Shown: positions 58,034 to 64,000 of the stretch, piece after piece
Layout: the number at the start of each line of letters is the position of its first letter
Position numbering within the stretch: the first letter of the stretch is position 1
From: CAZXWK01 sp964644675
GTDB lineage: Bacteria > Actinomycetota > Coriobacteriia > Anaerosomatales > JAAXUF01
Direction of reading: 5' to 3'
Length of the DNA stretch: 64,000 nt
Assembly: GCA_964644675.1 (NCBI GenBank)
Contig: CAZXWK010000007.1
Location: 6,222 to 70,221, forward strand
The notes under the pieces: generated by a model
What the model was told of the DNA's origin: nothing
Seen by the model: the letters and a program-made list of their open reading frames with translations, nothing else
Database searches by the model: none
Made by a program: the position numbers and the translations under genes

Positions 58034-60772
58034 TTGTCGGACGTGAAGCGCGTTTACGCATTCGGCTCTGACGCCAACGGGGTCAACAACACCGAGGGCA
58101 ACAAGGACATGAAGTTCATCCTCGGCGGCAAGGGCGCCAACCTCGCCGAGATGGCCGTGATCGGGCTCCCGGTCCCTCCGGGATTCACCATCACCTGCCA
58201 GGCCTGCATGGAGTACTACAACTCCACGCCCCCCGGCTTCCCGCCGGGCCTGTCCGAGGAGATCGCCGAGCACCTGTCGGTGCTCGAGGACAAGATGGGC
58301 AAGAAGCTGGGCGACCCGAGCGACCCGCTCCTGGTGTCGGTCCGCAGCGGCTCGCCGTTCTCGATGCCGGGCATGATGGACACCGTCCTCAACCTGGGCC
58401 TGAACGACGTCTCGGTTCAGGGCCTCATCGCCCAGACCGACAACCCGCGCTTCGCGTGGGACAGCTACCGCCGCTTCATCCAGATGTTCTCGAAGGTCGT
58501 TCTCGACGTCGACGGTGACCTGTTCGAGAACGCGATGACCAAGATGAAGCTCGACCGTGGCGCCGCGAGCGACACGGACCTCTCCGCGGACGACCTCAAG
58601 GAGCTCGTCTCGGTGTTCAAGGGCGTCGTCGCCGATCACGTCTCGGCCGACGAGTACCCCGAACTCGCCACCGACGGCTCGGTCGCGTTCCCGCAAGACG
58701 TCGCGGTCCAGCTCAAGCTCGCCATCGAAGCGGTCTTCCGCAGCTGGATGAACCGTCGCGCGATCGACTACCGCAAGATGGAGAAGATCGCCGACGACCT
58801 GGGCACCGCGGTCAACGTGCAGGCGATGGTGTTCGGCAACAAGGGCGACACCTCGGCGACGGGCGTGGCGTTCACACGCAACCCGGCCGACGGCACCAAC
58901 GAGATCTACGGCGACTTCCTGACCAACGCGCAGGGCGAGGACGTCGTCGCCGGCATTCGCAACACCCAGCCGCTCGCCGACCTCAAGACCACGCCGGGCC
59001 TCGAGCAGGCCGGCGAGGAGCTGTGGAAGGTCTTCGAGACGCTGCAGAACCACTACCGCGACATGTGCGACATCGAGTTCACCATCGAGCAGGGCAAGCT
59101 GTGGATGCTGCAGACCCGCATCGGCAAGCGCACCGCCCGCGCCGCGCTCAAGATCGCGGTCGACATGGTGGGCGAGGGCATGATCTCGAAGGAGGAGGCC
59201 GTGCTCCGCGTCGACCCGGCGCAGCTCGACCAGCTCCTCCACCCGCAGTTCGACGCCAAGGCGACCTACGACGTGCTGGCCAAGGGCCTGAACGCCTCGC
59301 CGGGCGCCGCGGTGGGCGAGGTCGTGTTCTCGGCGGACGAGGCCGAGGAAGAGGCCGCCAAGGGCCGCTCGGTCATCCTGGTCCGCTGGGAGACCACCCC
59401 CGATGACCTGCACGGCATGATCGCCGCGAAGGGCATCCTCACGAGCCACGGCGGCAAGACGAGCCACGCGGCCGTCGTCGCGCGCGGCATGGGCAAGCCG
59501 TGCGTCTGCGGTGCCGACAAGCTCAAGATCGACGCCGAGAAGAAGGTCGCGTACGTGACCGGCACCGACGTCGAGCTGCACGAGGGCGACATGATCTCGA
59601 TCGACGGCACCACCGGCATCGTGGTGCTGGGCGCGGTCGAGCTGGTCCAGCCCGAGGTGTCCGGCGACTTCGACACGATCCTGTCGTGGTCCGACGACTT
59701 CCGCACGATGGGCGTGCGCGCCAACGCCGATACCCCGGACGACGCTCAGCTCGGCCGCGAGTTCGGTGCCACGGGCATCGGCCTGTGCCGCACGGAGCAC
59801 ATGTTCCTGGGCGAGCGGAAGCAGATCATCCAGAACTACGTGCTGGCCGAGGACCAGGCGTCCCGCGACGTCGAACTCGCCAAGCTGCTCGACGCGCAGG
59901 TCGGCGACTACGAGGGCATCTTCGAGGCCATGGACGGCCTGCCCGTCACGGTCCGCCTGCTCGACCCGCCGCTGCACGAGTTCCTCGACAGCCCGCGCGA
60001 GCTCGAGGTCGAGATCGTGAAGGCGGAGCTGGGCGGCGCGTCGGTCGAGGAGCTTGCGCCCAAGCGCAGGCTGCTCTCGCAGATCGACGCGATGGCCGAG
60101 ATGAACCCGATGCTCGGCCTGCGGGGGTGCCGTCTGGGCATCACGCACCCCGAGCTCTACAAGATGCAGGTGCGCGCGATCGCCCAGGCGACGGCCAAGC
60201 TCAAGAAGCAGGGCAAAGACCCTCAGCCCGAGATCATGATCCCGCTCGTGAGCGTGGTCGCCGAGCTCGAGACGCTGCGCGCCGAGTCCGAGGCGGTCCT
60301 CGCCGAGGTCGCCGCGGCCGAGGGCATCGCGCTCGACATCCCGATCGGCACCATGATCGAGCTGCCGCGCGCCGCCGTCACCGCCGACGAGATCGGCAAG
60401 GTCGCCGACTTCTTCAGCTTCGGCACCAACGACCTCACGCAGACCACCTTCGGCTTCTCGCGCGACGACATCGAGGCGAAGTTCCTGCCCAAGTACCTCG
60501 AGCGCAAGATCCTGCCGCGCAACCCGTTCGAGACCATCGACGACGGCGTGGCCAAGCTGGTCGAGATGGGCTGCAAGCTGGGCCGCGAGACGAACCCCAA
60601 GATCAAGCTGGGCGTCTGCGGCGAGCACGGCGGCGACCCGGACTCCGTCCACACGTTCTTCAAGATCGGCCTCAACTACGTGTCGTGCTCCCCGTACCGC
60701 GTCCCGCTCGCGCGGCTCGCGGCGGCGCAGGCGGCACTCGAGGCGAGCAACGCGGTCTCTGACAACCGCTAA
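58034..60772 (+). CDS. ppdK: pyruvate, phosphate dikinase
   Basis: A 912-residue enzyme interconverting pyruvate + ATP + Pi with PEP + AMP + PPi. The N-terminal nucleotide-binding domain starts with GGKGANLAEM; the phosphohistidine domain has GGKTSHAAVV with His478 (Thr476 the likely PpsR target); the PEP-binding barrel includes GLCRTEHMF, SFGTNDLTQ and the catalytic Cys862 in GVCGEHGGDP. TTG start with GGAG six bases upstream. Together with PpsR it allows pyrophosphate-linked glycolysis or gluconeogenesis, common in anaerobes. Slightly longer than the 870-880 usual length. Confidence 0.97.
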   Translation: MSDVKRVYAFGSDANGVNNTEGNKDMKFILGGKGANLAEMAVIGLPVPPGFTITCQACMEYYNSTPPGFPPGLSEEIAEHLSVLEDKMGKKLGDPSDPLLVSVRSGSPFSMPGMMDTVLNLGLNDVSVQGLIAQTDNPRFAWDSYRRFIQMFSKVVLDVDGDLFENAMTKMKLDRGAASDTDLSADDLKELVSVFKGVVADHVSADEYPELATDGSVAFPQDVAVQLKLAIEAVFRSWMNRRAIDYRKMEKIADDLGTAVNVQAMVFGNKGDTSATGVAFTRNPADGTNEIYGDFLTNAQGEDVVAGIRNTQPLADLKTTPGLEQAGEELWKVFETLQNHYRDMCDIEFTIEQGKLWMLQTRIGKRTARAALKIAVDMVGEGMISKEEAVLRVDPAQLDQLLHPQFDAKATYDVLAKGLNASPGAAVGEVVFSADEAEEEAAKGRSVILVRWETTPDDLHGMIAAKGILTSHGGKTSHAAVVARGMGKPCVCGADKLKIDAEKKVAYVTGTDVELHEGDMISIDGTTGIVVLGAVELVQPEVSGDFDTILSWSDDFRTMGVRANADTPDDAQLGREFGATGIGLCRTEHMFLGERKQIIQNYVLAEDQASRDVELAKLLDAQVGDYEGIFEAMDGLPVTVRLLDPPLHEFLDSPRELEVEIVKAELGGASVEELAPKRRLLSQIDAMAEMNPMLGLRGCRLGITHPELYKMQVRAIAQATAKLKKQGKDPQPEIMIPLVSVVAELETLRAESEAVLAEVAAAEGIALDIPIGTMIELPRAAVTADEIGKVADFFSFGTNDLTQTTFGFSRDDIEAKFLPKYLERKILPRNPFETIDDGVAKLVEMGCKLGRETNPKIKLGVCGEHGGDPDSVHTFFKIGLNYVSCSPYRVPLARLAAAQAALEASNAVSDNR

Positions 60773-60793
60773 GACCGACCGGTGACCACCGGG

Positions 60794-60830
60794 GGCCCGG
60801 CCGCAGGGGAGACGGCGGCCGGGCCTCTTT
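60794..60830 (+). terminator. terminator after ppdK
   Basis: GGCCCGGCCGC (60794-60804) and GCGGCCGGGCC (60815-60825) form a perfect 11-base stem over a ten-base loop, followed by TCTTTCGTC. It lies 22 bases after the ppdK stop and before the chosen dgt start. Confidence 0.8.
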
Positions 60831-60862
60831 CGTCGCCCGAGCAGGATCCAGGGGGTGAGCGC

Positions 60863-61906
60863 GTGGCCGAGCAGCCCGTCAGGACGAGGGAGTCGCTCGA
60901 GGCGGAGGAGCACGAGCGCCTCTCGGCGAACGCGGCCTTCGCCGACCGCACGCGCGGTCGCGAGCGAGCCATCCCGCTCGACCCGTATCGCACGGAGTTC
61001 CAGCGCGACCGGGACCGCGTCATCCACTGCAAGGCGTTCCGGCGCCTGTCGCACAAGACGCAGGTCTTCCTCGCGCCCGAGGGCGACCACTACCGCACGC
61101 GTCTGACGCATACGCTCGAGGTCTCGCAGATCTCGCGCTCGATCGCGCGGGCGCTCGCGCTCAACGAGGACCTGACCGAGGCGATCTCGCTCGCGCACGA
61201 TCTGGGGCACACGCCGTTCGGGCACACCGGCGAAGACGCGCTCGATGCGGCCCTGCGCGCGCTGCACGCGGCCGACGCCTCGGTACCGGACGGCTACCGC
61301 CACAACGTGCAGTCGCTGCGCATCGTCGAGCGGCTCGAGTACGAGGGCAAGGGGCTCAACCTCACGTGGGAGGTCCGCGACGGCATCCTGAATCACACGG
61401 GGCCGGACCTTCCCGCCACGCTCGAGGGTCGCATCGTGAAGATCGCCGACCGGATCGCGTACGTGAACCACGACATCGACGACGCCATCCGCGCGGGCGT
61501 GCTCTCCGAGGATTCGCTGCCGGCCGAGCCGCTGTCGGTGCTGGGCCCTCACCCGGGCGCGCGCATCACCACGATGGTCAACGACATGATCGAGACCTCG
61601 GCCGCGCTCGGCGACATCGCGATGTCGCCGGAGGTCTGGGACGCGATGATGGCGCTCCGTTCGTTCCTCTTCGACAACGTGTACTTCTCGGAGCGGGCGA
61701 AGGCGGAGGAGCCCAAGGCCAACAACGTGGTGCAGATGCTCTTCGAGCACTACCTGTACCACCCCGAGGACCTGCCGGAGTCAGAGCGGCCGGCCGACCC
61801 GAGCGACCTGGTGCAGGGCGTCGTGGACTACGTGGCCGGTATGACCGACCGCTTCGCGATCAGGGAGTTCGAGCGGCTCTTCGTGCCGAGGAAGTGGCTC
61901 GTCTGA
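60863..61906 (+). CDS. dgt: HD-superfamily deoxyguanosinetriphosphate triphosphohydrolase-like protein
   Basis: A 347-residue dNTP triphosphohydrolase-like enzyme that would cleave dGTP or other dNTPs to nucleoside and triphosphate. Motifs: FRRLSHKTQVF, RTRLTHTLEVSQI, LAHDLGHTPFGHTGE (His112, Asp113) and the distal metal ligand region IADRIAYVNHDIDDA. The in-frame GTG at 60782 would put the ppdK terminator inside the gene, whereas the GTG at 60863 has a GGGGGTGAG purine run about six bases upstream and gives the normal length; the latter is used. It precedes dnaG, a frequent arrangement. Confidence 0.92.
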   Translation: MAEQPVRTRESLEAEEHERLSANAAFADRTRGRERAIPLDPYRTEFQRDRDRVIHCKAFRRLSHKTQVFLAPEGDHYRTRLTHTLEVSQISRSIARALALNEDLTEAISLAHDLGHTPFGHTGEDALDAALRALHAADASVPDGYRHNVQSLRIVERLEYEGKGLNLTWEVRDGILNHTGPDLPATLEGRIVKIADRIAYVNHDIDDAIRAGVLSEDSLPAEPLSVLGPHPGARITTMVNDMIETSAALGDIAMSPEVWDAMMALRSFLFDNVYFSERAKAEEPKANNVVQMLFEHYLYHPEDLPESERPADPSDLVQGVVDYVAGMTDRFAIREFERLFVPRKWLV

Positions 61907-61935
61907 CGCGTCCTTTCGGGAATGCTCTGCTGGGG

Positions 61936-61941
61936 TAGAAT
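61936..61941 (+). promoter_or_regulatory. -10 element upstream of dnaG
   Basis: TAGAAT lies 71 bases before the GTG at 62012, in the gap after dgt. It supports the later dnaG start over the ATG at 61922. The -35 is weak. Confidence 0.4.
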
Positions 61942-62011
61942 CGTCACCCACCGCGCCGAGACGGCGCGCGTGGCGTCTTTGGGGCCGTGTGAGGCAGAGG
62001 AGGTGGGTCGC

Positions 62012-63841
62012 GTGGGTCGCATCTCGGACGAGGACGTCCGTCGCGTTCGCGACGCCACCGACCTGGTCGCGCTCGTCTCTGAGCGCGTCGTCCTGAAGCA
62101 GAAGGGCCGGTTGTACTGGGGCTGCTGCCCGTTCCACGCCGAGAAGACCCCGTCGTTCAAGGTCGACCCGGCCACGCAGCTGTGGCACTGCTTCGGGTGC
62201 GGTTTGGGTGGCGACGCCTACGGCTTCCTGATGCGCAGCGAGAACGTCGAGTTCCTCGACGCGATCCACATCCTCGCCGACCGCGCCAACATCGAGATCG
62301 TCGAGGAGTCCGGCGGCGTGCCGCGCGGGCGCAAGGAGCGGCTCATCTCGGCGAACGACGCGGCGGCGGCCTTCTATCACGACGTGCTGACGCGCTCGAA
62401 GGAGCCGGGCGCGGCCAAGGCGCGCGACTACCTCAAGGGCCGCGGCTTCGGCAGCGACGTCGCCAAGCGCTGGCGGCTCGGCTACGCGCCGGGGCGCGGT
62501 GCGCTCGCGCGGCACCTGAAGGCCGAGGGGTTCTCGGCGGACGAGATGATCGAAGCGAACCTCGCGCTCTCGGGAGACCGAGGCACACGAGACCGCTTCT
62601 ACGAGCGCGTGATGTTTCCGATCAACGACCTGATGGGGCGCACGGTGGCCTTCGGGGGTCGCGTGATCGGCGAGGGCGAGCCGAAGTACCTGAACACCCA
62701 GGACACGCCGGTGTTTCACAAGTCGGCCAACATGTACGGCATCGACCGCGCCAAGGCGTCGATCACCGCGACGGGTTCGGCGGTCGTGGTCGAGGGCTAC
62801 ACCGACGTCATCGCGCTGCACGAGGCCGGCATCACCAACGTCGTCGCGACGCTCGGTACGGCGCTCACGAGGGAGCACGTGCGCCTGCTGTCACGCTTCG
62901 CGAAGCGCGTCGTGTACCTGTTCGACGGAGACGCCGCCGGCCTGAGGGCGGCCGACCGCGCGGTCGAGTTCGTGGACAAGAGCGTCACGCCCGAGGCGGG
63001 CAACGCACGGGTCGACCTCGATGTCGCGGTCATCCCTGACGGCCGGGACCCTGCCGACCTGGTGGGCGCGGAGGGGCCGGAAGCGCTGCAGGCCGTGGTC
63101 GACGCGGCCGTGCCGCTGCTCGAGTTCGCCATCGATCGGCGGCTCGCGCGGTGGGACCTCGATCGCCCCGAGGAGCGTTCGCGAGCGCTCAAGGACGCCG
63201 CCGAGGTTCTCGCGAGCGTGAAGGACTCGCTCCTCGCCGACGACTACGCGAACTACATCGCGGACCGGCTCTTCGCCGACTTCGCGACGGTGCGCCGTGC
63301 GATCGCGTCCGCGCAGCCAGCGCCCGGCGCCGCGAGGGCGGCCGACGACGCCGGCACGGCGACGCCGCCGGTGACGCTCCCCGAGCCCGACTCAGCGCAG
63401 GTCCGCGCCGAGCGCGAACTCCTCGACCTGCTGGTGAGAACCCCGCGGTTGCGGGAGAAGGCAAGCTTCTTGCTTGACCAGGACCTGTTGACTGACGAGC
63501 GAAGTCGGGTCATCGCCGAGACCATCGCGAACAGCGATCCGGCGTTGGCTCCGGCGGCGCTCGTCGGCGTCATTGAGACCCGCCAGCCGGGCGCTTCTGC
63601 CGCACTTTCGGGCGCCACGCTGATCGAGTCGAGTGACGACGAGGCCGAGACCGTCTGCAAGGAACTGCTGCGCAAACTCAAGGAGTTCGACCTCGAGCGG
63701 CGTATTGCGGTAGGGAAGGCACGCCTTAAACAACCTGATTCGTTCAAGGACTCGTCGGAAGAAGCCGAAGTGTTCAAGAACGTGTCTGCGCTCCAGCGCG
63801 AACTCGACGAGTTCCGCTCTGGCGCGCGTGATGTCGGATAG
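62012..63841 (+). CDS. dnaG: DNA primase
   Basis: A 609-residue primase making RNA primers for replication. The CHC2 zinc finger is CPFH with CFGC in the first 70 residues (GCCPFHAEKTPSF, WHCFGCGLGGDA). The Toprim core has VVVEGYTDVIALHEAGI and VYLFDGDAAGLRAADRA, with the metal-binding acids. A DnaB-binding C-terminal domain follows. GTG at 62012 with GGAGGT seven bases upstream is chosen; the ATG at 61922 overlaps the -10 element. It is followed 25 bases later by the probable rpoD. Confidence 0.96.
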   Translation: MGRISDEDVRRVRDATDLVALVSERVVLKQKGRLYWGCCPFHAEKTPSFKVDPATQLWHCFGCGLGGDAYGFLMRSENVEFLDAIHILADRANIEIVEESGGVPRGRKERLISANDAAAAFYHDVLTRSKEPGAAKARDYLKGRGFGSDVAKRWRLGYAPGRGALARHLKAEGFSADEMIEANLALSGDRGTRDRFYERVMFPINDLMGRTVAFGGRVIGEGEPKYLNTQDTPVFHKSANMYGIDRAKASITATGSAVVVEGYTDVIALHEAGITNVVATLGTALTREHVRLLSRFAKRVVYLFDGDAAGLRAADRAVEFVDKSVTPEAGNARVDLDVAVIPDGRDPADLVGAEGPEALQAVVDAAVPLLEFAIDRRLARWDLDRPEERSRALKDAAEVLASVKDSLLADDYANYIADRLFADFATVRRAIASAQPAPGAARAADDAGTATPPVTLPEPDSAQVRAERELLDLLVRTPRLREKASFLLDQDLLTDERSRVIAETIANSDPALAPAALVGVIETRQPGASAALSGATLIESSDDEAETVCKELLRKLKEFDLERRIAVGKARLKQPDSFKDSSEEAEVFKNVSALQRELDEFRSGARDVG

Positions 63842-63865
63842 CAACTCTGGAGGCACTGAGACAGC

Positions 63866-64000
63866 GTGACGGAAAAGCCGAGCTCCACGCCTAAGGGCAC
63901 CACGAAGCGCACCACCACCCCGGCCGAGAAGGCCACTCCCGCCAAGAAGCCAGCCACCAAGGCAGCCGCCCAGAAGGCTCCCGCGGCCAAGGCTGCGCCC
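63866..64000 (+). CDS. rpoD: probable RNA polymerase primary sigma factor, N-terminal fragment
   Basis: Only the first 45 codons are inside the window. It begins with GTG (VTEKPSSTPKGTTKRTTTPA) with GGAGG 12 bases upstream. The visible part is Lys/Ala/Thr/Pro-rich, as in the N-terminal extension of actinobacterial primary sigma factors. The assignment rests on dnaG-rpoD order and this composition; no sigma domain is visible. A histone-like Lys-rich protein would look similar over this length. Confidence 0.6.
   Translation, partial: MTEKPSSTPKGTTKRTTTPAEKATPAKKPATKAAAQKAPAAKAAP

Noticed and set aside
58010..61762. 1,250-codon minus-strand ORF opposite ppdK and dgt
   Set aside because: High GC keeps antisense frames open. 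The protein is a low-complexity Val/Arg/His/Leu shadow, while the plus strand encodes clear PPDK and Dgt motifs.

Overview
The window is a compact, roughly 68% GC, housekeeping stretch of a bacterial chromosome. Gene content and order point to a Gram-positive, anaerobic, rod-shaped member of the Actinomycetota, most likely a Coriobacteriia / OPB41-like lineage; this placement is inference from gene content, not a tree. Evidence for it: many GTG and TTG starts, mreBCD-mrdA-rodA, a pyruvate phosphate dikinase with its DUF299 regulator, an NAD(P)-linked [NiFe]-hydrogenase, HrcA/CIRCE heat-shock control, and a Lys/Ala-rich N-terminus on the probable sigma factor at the right edge. No phage, insertion sequence, CRISPR array or clear horizontally acquired island was seen. 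No gap between genes exceeds about 240 bases once the tRNA gene is counted.

Layout. 1-1119 (minus): an EF-G-like GTPase, cut by the left edge. 1358-3878: secreted cyclophilin, TPR membrane protein, nucleoside diphosphate kinase, ending in a terminator. 4092-8525: a five-gene [NiFe]-hydrogenase operon (beta, gamma, delta, alpha subunits, maturation protease). 8702-9364: radC. 9572-20179: cell-elongation cluster mreB-mreC-mreD-mrdA-rodA running into a DUF697 membrane protein, a B12-binding radical SAM protein, its DUF2344 partner and RNase E/G. 20306-28740: rplU-rpmA, then obgE-proB-proA-nadD-yqeK-(degenerate LCP/LytR_C protein)-rsfS-EamA permease. 28805-28880: tRNA-Ala(GGC). 29044-35814: leuS, comEA, comEC, holA; rpsT converges on holA. 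36291-41147: a tandem NTF2-like protein, lepA, dusB, hemW. 41161-45947: a small membrane protein (minus), then CIRCE-controlled hrcA-dnaJ-rsmE-mtaB. 46057-53356: phoH, an HD phosphodiesterase, ybeY, a DgkA-PAP2 fusion, a CorC-type protein, cdd, era, deoC, recO. 53447-53920 (minus): bacterioferritin. 54097-63841: glyQ-glyS-ppsR, ppdK, dgt, dnaG. 63866-64000: start of the probable rpoD.

How it works together. The left part supplies redox metabolism: the hydrogenase couples H2 to NAD(P)(H), while PPDK and its regulator at the right allow reversible PEP/pyruvate interconversion. The middle is envelope elongation plus ribosome assembly and translation (L21, L27, S20, Obg, RsfS, Era, YbeY, LepA, EF-G2, LeuRS, GlyRS, RsmE, MtaB, DusB). 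Lipid-carrier recycling (DgkA-PAP2) and a degenerate LCP protein add envelope functions.

The most unusual points are: a comEC reading frame with no stop codon at its expected end, so that it runs through holA and antisense to rpsT; an S20 terminator embedded in holA coding sequence, with both genes sharing one CTAG stop; a DgkA-PAP2 fusion; a short PgpH-like HD protein lacking its sensory domain; an LCP domain lacking its usual catalytic residues; and probable leaderless transcripts for lepA and a small membrane gene.
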